Below are positions 25,764 to 35,130 of a stretch of 64,000 nt of DNA, piece by piece (position 1 is the first letter of the stretch; each line of letters opens with the position of its first letter). The stretch is from the NCBI GenBank assembly GCA_911728455.2, contig OU452228.1, positions 12,662,104 to 12,726,103 on the forward strand, written 5' to 3'. A program made the position numbers and the translations under genes. The notes under the pieces are model-generated. The model saw nothing but the letters and a program-made list of their open reading frames with translations. It made no database searches and was not told the origin of the DNA. This DNA comes from Marthasterias glacialis. Its lineage: Eukaryota > Echinodermata > Asteroidea > Forcipulatida > Asteriidae.

Positions 25764-27160
25764 CTAAGATGTATTTTTCGCAGATGATACATTGCTTTAT
25801 ACTGAAAATGATGCCAATGCGGTACCTTATCGCGCAGACCGTATGGTGACGTCCCTTGGAAAAAATACCGGCTTCTCTCCACAAAATCATCTGTTTAAAA
25901 ATTCTAAATATGGTGTGGGCCAAGCCAGTGGCGTGTCTGTTACGGGCAAAAAGGCCTCTTTCTTACATGTCATGGTGTAATCATACAGGCTTTAATTAAA
26001 ACCATGCTCCCAAGAGAGAACACGTTAATTATATTTCTAAATTGATTCAGATATTACACAAAGCGTCAATTTCAGCACGCTTGGTGATTTACGGTCGTTA
26101 GTTTCTAGCGTCAATGCGTAAATTTACCTGTTTCTTGAACCATCTCATTAACTTTTGGGGAAGTGTGTTCTGCCCACGCTGTTGAAGCAGCTCTGAATCA
26201 AACCTGTAACAACCTTTTCTGCTGTCATGCGTCCTATTTTCACTTTGAGCGTGTGAACAGAAGCATATGGATTCATATGTAACTCTACATGTTAAGTAAA
26301 TTCATGATAATCACACGTGAGCAATATTAGATTGTTCTATATTTTGAAGAGACATATGCCCTTTCCCAGGGCCTCTTTGGAGAGTGGGAAAAGAGAAGCA
26401 AATGAAATTGCCGCGCCATGTTATTGCCGTGAGTGAATCTTCAGTGGAATTATTGACGAAGATTTTTAGGCAAATGTGCTTCAATTATGGCAATGACAAT
26501 GTTATTACGTGAGTTGTCATCTCCCAGCCGGCTTTTTCCATGGTATCTATGTTTTATTTAATCGTTTGTACATGTACGACCATCCATTAACATTTTCGCC
26601 ATACCATTCTAAAGCTACTCTATTCAAGAAAGTTTTCCTGCGTGCAAACGTCTGGTCGCTTTTCTAAGATGAGACTTTCTTTATATTTTGCCCATGACTG
26701 AGATTCTATCTAGATGCCCTTGGGCGGTGCACGCTCTCATCTTGAAGACAGTCCTCGGTGATTGAATCTTTCTGAAGTGCAGTACACTTCAAGATTCAAT
26801 GTGTTGCATGTAGCGGAAGGATAAGTAGGCTAGGCCAATTTCATATTTGATCTTGTCTCAAAGCTACCCTGGGTTCCCATGTTTAAATCTCCAGTATAGA
26901 CGTGGGCCCAGTTGCCACTTAAATTGCATTACACATGAGCGGGCTTTGGGTTCGAAAAATATTGTGGTTATATACTGCTATGCCGAAGGCTATGCATTAA
27001 TGTGTTGATATTCACGGGCCCATACCCCGCTTCAAATTGTTTGCAAAAACCAATGAATTAAACATTTCTGAATAAATTGATAGTCGAAAATGTTGTTGTT
27101 GTTGTTGTTTTTTTTTATTTTATTTTTTTACATTTAATGATTCTATGGCAAATACGTAGT
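25764..27160. other. Non-coding stretch, no gene recognised
   Basis: Holds a small hairpin at 26761-26800 (ATTGAATCTT...GAAGTG against CACTTCAAGATTCAAT, with a 3-base bulge) and a (GTT)n/T-rich tract at 27090-27130. No exon identified. Confidence 0.55.
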
Positions 27161-27268
27161 AAATACGTAGTTGTACATGGACACTTAAAATTTAGAGGTT
27201 TGAACAATAAATCTAAATACGTAGTTGTACATGAACACTTAAAATTTAGAGGCTTGAACAATAAAACT
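27161..27268. repeat. Tandem duplication, 54-bp unit
   Basis: AAATACGTAGTTGTACATG begins units at 27161 and 27215. They are nearly identical through GAACAATAAA. A 95-residue plus-strand frame here is a by-product of the duplication. Confidence 0.85.
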
Positions 27269-27527
27269 AAATTCAACGCTACTAAACAAAAACTCGCAAA
27301 TTGGAGTTCACAGCAAGAAACTCGCCCTAACCTGAACTCCTTGAAGGCAGTGCACATGATGTAACATCAACATCCTCAGAACTCCCTCCTGAAATAAATC
27401 GATCACAATGCACGCTCAGGAAACAAACATGTCTGCAAGAGTGTCTTGAATTGTAGACTAGAATTAACAAGTAAAACAAGTGTGAGTTTGCTGTTCCTTG
27501 CAACCGTGTCTCACAGATGGTTCTCCT

Positions 27528-28230
27528 GGTTCGGTTTGTGTCTGTCTGGGTATAATCAGGATTCGGTTTGTGTTTGTGTGGGTATAATCAAACATTCTTA
27601 ACAGAGTGAATTTTTTATTAGTTTTCTACACGTCCCTTTTCTTTGATTTTTTTCTGTTAAAAAAGTGAGCTTAACCCCACAATTTGGAAAAAACCTAGAC
27701 AAACAAACAAGTACCGTTTGTACCAATAACTAACCCTATGATGTAGTGCCTGTAGGCACATGATTCAGTTTGTGTCAGTGTGGGTATAATCAGGGTTCGG
27801 TTTGTGTCTGTGTGGGTGTAATCAGGATTCTGTTTGCGTCTGTGTGGGTATAATCAGGATTCTGTTTGCGTCTGTGTGTGTATAATCAGGATTCGGTTTG
27901 TGTCTGTGTGGGTATAATCAGGATTCGGTTTGTGTCTGTGTAGGTGTAATTAGGATTCGGTTTGTGTCAGTGTGGGTATAATCAGGATTCGGTTTGTGTC
28001 TGTGTAGGTGTAATTAGGATTCGGTTTGTGTCAGCGTGGGTATAATTAGGATTCGGTTTGTGTATGTGTGGGTATAAGTATGATTCGGTTTGTGTCAGTG
28101 TGGGTATAATCAGGATTAGGTTTGTGTCAGTGTGGGTATAGGTTTGTGTCAGTGTGGGTATAATCAGAATTCAGTTTGTTTCTGCGTGGGTATAATCAGG
28201 ATTCGGTTTGTGTCTCTGTGAGGGTATAAT
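27528..28230. repeat. 32-bp minisatellite (GGATTCGGTTTGTGTCTGTG... unit)
   Basis: A 32-bp unit containing GATTCGGTTTGTGTCTGTG then TGGGTATAATCA is repeated about 2 times at 27528-27592. A unique segment intervenes, and about 14-15 further copies follow from about 27764 to 28230. Units vary by substitutions (GTCAG/GTCTG, GTATAA/GTGTAA), and one unit is truncated near 28137. Copies are directly abutting with no spacers. The segment at 27593-27763 may be an insertion into, or a gap between, two blocks of the same array. Confidence 0.93.
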
Positions 28231-28808
28231 CGCGAGACAAAAATGATTGGATCGGATTTTGAAAGATTTTGTCAGACGCGACATCTCTTTTGGTTTTGCC
28301 ACCCTATTGGTTTGCCACCCTTTTTTTCTGTGACACAATTTTTCATGTATTTGTGGGAATAATCAATGTTTAAATGAATTAATATGACGTAGAGGACCCG
28401 TAAACACAAAACCTGTTGGCACTGCTTGTGTTGGGGTTTTGCCTCATTACTCAAATAACCTGTAATTATTTGACTACCCAACATCACTCGTTTTGTGCTG
28501 TGATTATTTTCCAGTGTAACTTTCATTTTACTGCAGATCTCAAAAAACCTTGACCATCACAGTGAGAAGTTCAATAGAATGAGAAGTGCAATACCACTAA
28601 CATAACGGAGCCATACTGCATTGCAATTAAATAGCCAGGAGAGGGCGCCAAACATTCCTGAGGTAAGTTAAAATTAATATAGTAAGAATTTGATGTGACA
28701 GTAATGTGTGTAGCCAGCCAACAGTTGAAGCTACCGGTTAGGTCAGTCTGCGATTACATTAATTTGTGTCTGCTGTATTTTACCAAACATATTTGCCTCC
28801 GAACTATT
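28231..28808. other. Non-coding stretch, no gene recognised
   Basis: No exon, RNA gene or repeat recognised between the minisatellite and the next inverted-repeat element. Confidence 0.5.
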
Positions 28809-29177
28809 TTAAAGCCCCTGATCAACATTGGTAGAGCGTCTTTAGGCCTAAATGCTTCCATTCTTAGCAAAAATCAAGAAATTTGTACGAAAACCAACCT
28901 GTGAAAAGTTCAGCTCATTTCGTTGTTTCATTTGCGAGAAAACGGTAAAAATGCATACGGTATTTTTTGTACACATTCTTAGGCTGAGTTTTGGTCTCAT
29001 GAGACGAATATTGATTTATGGATCTTATTTCGGTCATTATTAAAAAACAATAACACTTCAGATAGAAATATTGTAAGAAAAGTTTTCTATACCATTATTA
29101 TCTTTACACCATGTAAGGTATAATAAATCTGTGAACATTTAAGTTTTTCTTCCCTTAATGTTGAGTTGGGGCTTCAA
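28809..29177 (+). mobile_element. TTAA-flanked inverted-repeat element, copy 2
   Basis: It begins TTAA (28809-28812) followed by AGCCCCTGATCAACATTGGT and ends ...TTGAGTTGGGGCT then TCAA (29174-29177), a one-base decay of TTAA. It is collinear with the reverse complement of 5100-5473, including GAAAAGTTC...TTTCGTTGTTTCATTTGCGA in the middle. The two copies are clearly diverged, so this insertion is not recent. Confidence 0.8.
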
Positions 29178-29738
29178 ATACGACACAGTCCAATGAAATG
29201 AATCAATTTACTTTGTTTAATAAATATTTGTTTAATTATTATTCACAACTCGTTTTGACAGGAACGACTCACATTTTTCGAATAGAAGGATCATAGAGGA
29301 AGGATTTTCAAATGAAAGGACCATGGAGGAAGGCAGACAGTTGAAACAATATGGCTTCCGACGTAACGTGGTAATTACTAAAAGTTATTAGTTCATACAT
29401 ATCTTAAGTTATTTGCATTCACGAATGTCACCAACGATGTTCAACAGTTCTTTACTTTCAGCTCATAATGATGTACAATTTCGCTGTTACAAATAAAAAT
29501 GTGTATTAATGCATTACTAAAAGATAAGTAATGGTTGCTCACGAGAGGGCGCTTTATACACCTCTTGCATGGCTTTGTGATGCTCATCATACAGTTATAA
29601 TTGGTCCGAATAACAAAGTGCATAAAACTCTTTGTTGGTGCTCAATATTTAGGCGGCAGAAACGCACATATTCATGTGTCTATAGACACATGAATGTCAC
29701 CACTATTTTCCCACTTCTCTCGATGAAAAACGTACTTA
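29178..29738. other. Non-coding stretch with a perfect 26-bp palindrome
   Basis: Contains a short imperfect AGGA-rich duplication around 29283-29331 (two 'GAAGGA...CAT(A/G)GAGGAAGG' units). A perfect 26-bp palindrome lies at 29670-29695 just before the next SINE. No gene recognised. Confidence 0.55.
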
Positions 29739-30077
29739 GCGTGCCGTGGCCGTCCATCGCATCGGACTCGAGTTCTGGTGACCAATTCATCCGGGTGTGG
29801 GTATGAATCCCTGTCACGACACTTAACTACTTCTCTTCACCCAGGGATAAATGGGTACCTGTGATGGCAGAAATTGTTCATGTGATTGATTTAGCTTGGT
29901 GTGCTATATACTTGGCAGTACAGGCTGTATACTCCCAAGGGAACTGAGATGGTTTAAGGAATGAGATAAACGGCCCACAATGACTAGGGGTAATAATGTT
30001 CTCGCGCCATGAGCGTCACTGAGTGACGACTTTGAGCATTATTATAAGGAGCCACTAGTATTGTTGTTATTGTTTAG
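29739..30077 (+). mobile_element. SINE with tRNA-derived head, copy 3
   Basis: The head GCGTGCCGTGGCCGTCCATC matches the other two SINEs. The B box is degenerate (GGTATGAATCC, 29800-29810). The body has CACCCAGGGATAAATGGGTA and a late AGGGGTAATAAT, ending in a GTT-rich tail near 30077. This tail type differs from the tails at 9.2 kb and 23.5 kb. With a mutated B box it is probably transcriptionally dead. Confidence 0.8.
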
Positions 30078-30628
30078 ATTATACATATAGGAAAGACACG
30101 CCCAGCAAACAATGGCTACATGCTTTATCTCTCTGTGCTTTGATTTTCGCCAGAAACATTCAACAAAATAGTTCAACAAAACTTCGTCTGACCGATATAG
30201 TTAACCCGTTTCCCAGTAGTTGACATAAATCGTTGGACTCCTTTTAAAATTGTAGTCAGAATTGTTTTTTCAAGTGTTTTTTTAAAAGGCTTCTTGCATA
30301 CAAGGTGATGTCCAGTCGATGGGAATGTCTGTTTCAAAGTAGAAAGCATTTACACAGGACTCATACTGCGTGCATGAGTTTGTTTAAGGCACTCCATTTT
30401 AAAGACACTAATGGTTTCGTGCTGTTTTTTTGTGTGTGTGTTATCTTTGGAATATTTTCAGCAAGTATCAAATCTGACGTTACAATCTGCATTTTGCGCT
30501 TTTGAAAATCAGGTCAGAAAGATAGCAAATATGATAACACCTCATATTCAGCCTCGTGATTGGTTTAGAGCGCATCACATGTCCTTTTTTTTCACTAGAA
30601 AGCCGCGCGGACAAGACGAACTGCACAC

Positions 30629-30730
30629 ATAGCAACCAATGTGCTATACATATAGCAACCGGTGGACTGTACCCACAGCAACCAATGTACTGTACCCATA
30701 GCAACCAGTACATTACGCCCGTAGCAACGG
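30629..30730. repeat. 23-bp minisatellite, about 4.5 units
   Basis: ATAGCAACC or a close variant recurs at 30629, 30652, 30675, 30698 and 30721, a strict 23-bp period, with AATGTACTGTACCC filling the unit. Reading frames across it are repeat-driven. Confidence 0.88.
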
Positions 30731-31004
30731 TAGCTTCTTGTTTACCTAGACGTGCATGGCAGTGTATCGTATGGGGCGTTTAAGACAATAATAGTGGCTG
30801 CTTTGTCTACTTGCGCTACGGTTAAAACTCGTACTATGGTTAAAACTTCGCCTCGGGAAAATAGAACACTCCGGGGATCACCTCAGGAATCGTAGTTTTA
30901 ACAAAGTACTCGAAGCAGTCATATTTAATATGAATATTATTATACTCTGAAGATAAATCAAGTAATTGTTTTCCGTGAACACTTTGGGGATATATACAGG
31001 AGCA

Positions 31005-31173
31005 CACTGCAAAAACTGGGGTGTTAAATTGATTCTCCTGGTATCTATATGTGACAATACTGACATGGTGTTAGTTATCCCCATTGCTTTATCGTTGATA
31101 GTATTAACACCATGTCGGTGTTGTCACATATAGATACCAAAATAATCAATTTAACACCCCCGTTTTTGCAGTG
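31005..31173. repeat. Foldback element with CACTGCAAAAAC ends
   Basis: The left arm begins CACTGCAAAAACTGGGGTGT (31005) and the right arm in reverse complement reads CACTGCAAAAACGGGGGTGT (to 31173). The arms of about 72 bp match at around 90%, through GGTATCTATATGTGACAA and GACATGGTGTTA, leaving a loop of roughly 25 bases. No coding capacity and no clear target duplication. Confidence 0.88.
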
Positions 31174-33176
31174 CGTTCACGAACCATTCTATTTTTTGTC
31201 ACCTGCCTATTATCATCCACCAAACAATGAACGTGAAATAACACTAATCGAAATAGTTAAAGTAGCTTCAACACTAGCTTTAGCTCTTATCCACTCGAAC
31301 TATTACTGATGAGCATGACACTGACCGCTCACCAGTCTCCTTTAATAGTAACGCATTTCCCAATTTCAGCTATCAGTATAGCCGTTAAGTCACCAAGCTT
31401 ATAGTCAGCGTGATGAATGGCCTCAGCAGGGATGAAACTATTTCCAATCAACGGCATCATAATTTCAAAAGGGATGGATATACACCTCCTGTATACTCAA
31501 ACAGTATATCATATTCGCCAAAACGGCTAAGACATCATTCAGACTAGAATTACCAAAGGTGTTTTTTTTTATATAAGGCAGTACGACAATCGAAATATTG
31601 TCCCTGAAAAGTAGATTGTTCACGCATTCCACATTCCGCGATCCTCTTCAAGATTTGTACTAGTGATATTTTATTCGAATCCACCCGACCGAATGTCTCA
31701 TTTAGGTTTCGAATCCAAAGTGCGACAAAAAAAATGTCAAAAGGTGCATGCAAATTGGTGAACCACGTTTTGATGATTAAAGCTGTTTTTTATTGCAATT
31801 ACCAATGACGCTTCACAAAATGACTCTGTGAATCTCATTTATGCCGCCTGATCCTTTAATCAGACATTCAAGGCACCCTTGCATTGCGTGGTATAGTTTC
31901 TGATGACATGGAACATCTCCAAAACATTTTGTGCTACATGTGTATTTGACTACAAAGCTGAGCCATTCTAAAAACAAAAGCGGAATTCTACTGACGTTTT
32001 CTTGACTGTCAACCGCCGTTACATGATTGAAAGTGAACGGAGAATGTGTCTACTTTCGGGCCTAGTGTGCTGCGGTGCTAGCCCTGTTAAAGCTGCATGG
32101 CGTCTTGATGTCACTCTGGCTTAACGTTAAAGTGTGATTATCAAAAGTGCATGTGGTACACATTAAGGAGCCTATGCACACATGTATGAATATTGAAACG
32201 TCTTGGATTTCAGTTTGGTTCTTGAAAACCTTTAGCAGCTTATTGAATCAAGAAATCATCCTGCTTGGTTGTTGGACTTCCTTTTCGAAATGCAACGAAA
32301 ACATTGATGCTTTCGCAGTGGAAAGTATTTTGTAAAGAAGCTGAGGTCGATAAGCGACGTCTACTCCTGCGGGTAAACGATAATATGTAAATCCATTTCT
32401 ATTCCACAAAAACACGTCAAGTATAGCATGGATTTCTGTCATAGCGAGAACAGTACTAGAGTAACAGTTGTGTCAATAATCCAATGTAATTCAGACTAGC
32501 CAACGCAACGTCCAATTTCTTAAATTGACAAACGTAATAATGGGTTGATTTCGCTGTATTCCCGTACGTTGTTGTGAGCGAAAGAGCTTGTTTATCGACT
32601 TCGCATCCAACCCCTTTCGGTACCGATAGCCAACAGTGTTTGTTGTGAATGTATCCAGTAATAGATGGGCCTGGCCGCGAAATCCGGGCAAAATCAACGA
32701 TAGAAAACAGTTGCAGTGTCAACGTCCCGGCATTGCAATGAAATTACTTGATATAAACGCTGCTGTTAATAATGAACTTGTCGCTTTGTTCATCCCTACT
32801 CGTCAGTCACCGTTGAATCAGCTAAGTACTGGACCGTGTGCCTCAAGTACCCTCTAAGCATCGGACATTTAAAAAACCTTTTACAGGGAGAAGAACAAAA
32901 TCATCACGGTGTGTGCATTCCCCGTACTCTGTCAACAGTCGGAATTTAAAAAGAAGCCAGTGTTCATCCTGCCCAGAAGCCAGATGCATCGTCGAAATAC
33001 CGCGGTCGCCTAGTGTAAATCGTGGTCGTAACTGTATCAGAACCAACCTCAATCTCTATGCCCTGCTTTATGTTATGCTGTTACAGGCTTCTACAGGCTT
33101 CAAACAGGGTAGGCTTATCTCTATCTAATCAAGCAGTAAGGTTTCATACATCTACGATTCAGAAGTAGCAGCAACT
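31174..33176. other. Non-coding stretch upstream of the receptor gene
   Basis: Presumably includes the receptor's promoter and 5' untranslated region, but no TATA box or initiator could be assigned. An in-frame TAA at 33126-33128 closes the receptor frame on its 5' side. No other exon recognised. Confidence 0.5.
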
Positions 33177-34304
33177 ATGGATGCCTTAAATAATACTACA
33201 GTCTTCGTGAGAGGATATTCTCAAGTTGAGTGTTTGCCAGCACAGACTTACGATTTAACCTTGGGAAACAATGCGGACATGTTTATCGAGATGCACGGCT
33301 ACACCTGGAGTGATACAATCATACACATTGTCTTTATGCCCTTTATTTTAAGTGTGGGGCTCTTTGGGAACTTTACCATTTTAGTCGTTGTGGCTAAAAT
33401 CCAATGGATGCGAACAGTCACAAATCTTTATTTAGTGAACTTGGCAATGGCAGATATAGCTTTCTTGATTGTGGCTGTCGGAGAGAAACTCCATCAGTAC
33501 TCATCGACACCTTTCATATATGACGATTATCCGAAAGGTACTGCAGGTTGTATTTTGGTTCCCTTCATCAAAGACTTCTGCTTTTTTTCATCCATCTTTC
33601 TGGTAACATGCATCTCTATGGAACGTTTCAACGCTGCGTGTCGCCCCTTGAAACAAAGACGAGACACAGGGACCAAACTCCGTCATCGGACAGCTAAATT
33701 GACCATAGCAGCATGGGTTACCTCCCTCATTGTGTCAAGTCTGCGTATATCTGCATCCTATCATTTCCAAGTGTATTGTCTTATATGGCCTGATTCTTAT
33801 AAAGAATACCCACGGGTAATTGGGGAATGCCGGCCTCCTAAAGAATGGATTTCATACGTCACGAAGTCCGTCCAGACCATTCCCTTTATTCTTGCTATGG
33901 GAATTAACTCAGTATTGTATGGAAAAATCACCCGCGCTGTTAACTGCACAAAAGCCCGTCCCAACGCACGCTCCATCCCTAGTGGATCCTCAGTTATTGA
34001 AGCTAAGATTACACGTATGGTAGTTGCAACAGGGGTTACTTTCTTCCTCTGTCTTGCTCCTTATGAACTTTTCTCAGCTCTTCTTATGATCTTGACTCCA
34101 GCTAATGGTAACTTGGTTTCAGTGATGCAAGTTTTCCGGATGATGATGTACCTTAATTCTGCTATCAACCCTTTCATCTATAACGTGGCAAATCCTCGCT
34201 ATAGGAAAGCTTTTCGTTTGTTGTTTTCATGTAAGGCTGGCAAGAGTGCCTGGCGCACTGGTGGATGCCGCCAAAGCCTGACAACCAGCAGAGAAAAAAC
34301 TTAA
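33177..34304 (+). CDS. Class A (rhodopsin-like) G-protein-coupled receptor, likely peptide receptor
   Basis: A single-exon frame of 375 residues encodes a seven-helix plasma-membrane receptor. Class A landmarks are in order: N-glycosylation sequons at N5/N6; helix 1 (about 48-74) with GN at 64-65; helix 2 with NLAMAD (D93); the conserved Cys at helix 3 (C125); MERF at 148-151 where most receptors have DRY; W180 in helix 4; P236 in helix 5; FFLCLAP at 289-295 where CWxP is usual; NPFIY at 331-335; and a Cys at 352 suitable for palmitoylation. The start is preceded by an in-frame stop and has A at -3 and G at +4. The MRT.TN.YLVNLA region resembles neuropeptide receptors of the TRH/neuromedin U type, but the ligand cannot be named. 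There is no intron, as in many lineage-expanded receptors. No neighbouring gene suggests a function. Confidence 0.93.
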   Translation: MDALNNTTVFVRGYSQVECLPAQTYDLTLGNNADMFIEMHGYTWSDTIIHIVFMPFILSVGLFGNFTILVVVAKIQWMRTVTNLYLVNLAMADIAFLIVAVGEKLHQYSSTPFIYDDYPKGTAGCILVPFIKDFCFFSSIFLVTCISMERFNAACRPLKQRRDTGTKLRHRTAKLTIAAWVTSLIVSSLRISASYHFQVYCLIWPDSYKEYPRVIGECRPPKEWISYVTKSVQTIPFILAMGINSVLYGKITRAVNCTKARPNARSIPSGSSVIEAKITRMVVATGVTFFLCLAPYELFSALLMILTPANGNLVSVMQVFRMMMYLNSAINPFIYNVANPRYRKAFRLLFSCKAGKSAWRTGGCRQSLTTSREKT

Positions 34305-34518
34305 GATAAAACTTTGAACATTATGATACGAACCACAGATTCTCATATTACCCCCCATTTATCCTCAGCCACATACTGTGACCGTGTCCGAATTAGCGGC
34401 TATGGCTGTAGCTGCCGCTTGATTGTCGCGTGAACGTACCTTAGTGAACAGTGGACAGACCCATAGCAACGCCCTTAGCAACAGGCACAGTCGTAGCCGT
34501 ATCCGCCATCACTTTAAA
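34305..34518. other. Receptor 3' flank
   Basis: Short AT-moderate stretch after the receptor stop; no AATAAA within it. The nearest downstream AATAAA is at 35231-35236, beyond two repeat elements, so the polyadenylation site is uncertain. Confidence 0.4.
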
Positions 34519-34745
34519 AACTCCCGGGTCACATTGACCCGGAATCCGGGTCCCAGGAGAGCCTGACTCATTTCTTGGTCAGTATGACCCGGAATCTGTG
34601 TCAAACTGACCCGAAACTGTGTCAAACTGACGCAGATTCCGAGTCAAAATCCAAATTGTTAACCAGATTCCGGGTCAGCCTGACCCGGAAATGGGCCAGG
34701 CCTCCTGTGACCCAGAATCCGGGTCAATTCTGACCCGTGAGTGTT
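34519..34745. repeat. Foldback element built from TGACCCGGAATC units
   Basis: The left arm starts AACTCCCGGGTCA and the reverse complement of the right arm starts AACACTCACGGGTCA. The arms align over about 80-90 bp. Both contain several GACCCGGAATC(C/T)GGGTC palindromic motifs, and the centre repeats GTCAAACTGACCCGAAACTG-like units. It is GC-rich against an AT-rich background. There is no coding frame; probably a MITE with internal short repeats. Confidence 0.85.
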
Positions 34746-34979
34746 GGAGTGCACAACGGCCTCTGTCAATATTTCTGTAAAACAGGGGTGGTACGCCACA
34801 AAAAATCGTGTTAATTTATAAGTCTTTAAAGCGGGGTATATCCTTGTGATAGTAAAACAAGATGCGGATGCATAATCCCTTGTTGCAAAGGTACATAAGC
34901 TCCGTTGCCATGATGGAGCATTACACTTTCTCTACAGTGCAGATTTTACAATAAGCGTGTTTTATCAAGCATGTGACCA

Positions 34980-35130
34980 GGGGTCGATTTCACAAAGCAG
35001 TAAGATTCATCCTATGATGAGTTGTCAGTATTACCACAGTGATTTGTATTGTGACATCTCACTTTGCTTAGCAATTGAAATTGATTTGCACTTAATATCA
35101 GTTGTTTTAACTCTTTGTGAAATCGACCCT
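34980..35130. mobile_element. Short inverted-repeat element ending GGGTCGATTTCACAAAG
   Basis: GGGTCGATTTCACAAAG at 34981-34997 pairs exactly with CTTTGTGAAATCGACCC at the right end (to about 35129). The roughly 150-bp interior is non-coding, with ATT/AAT-rich sequence. These ends resemble a very common short-element family of echinoderms as I remember it. Confidence 0.85.

Noticed and set aside
27764-28230. CRISPR-like array
   Set aside because: Units abut directly with no spacers and the genome is eukaryotic; it is a minisatellite.
33820-34023. Second frame inside the receptor
   Set aside because: Out-of-frame shadow of the receptor coding sequence.
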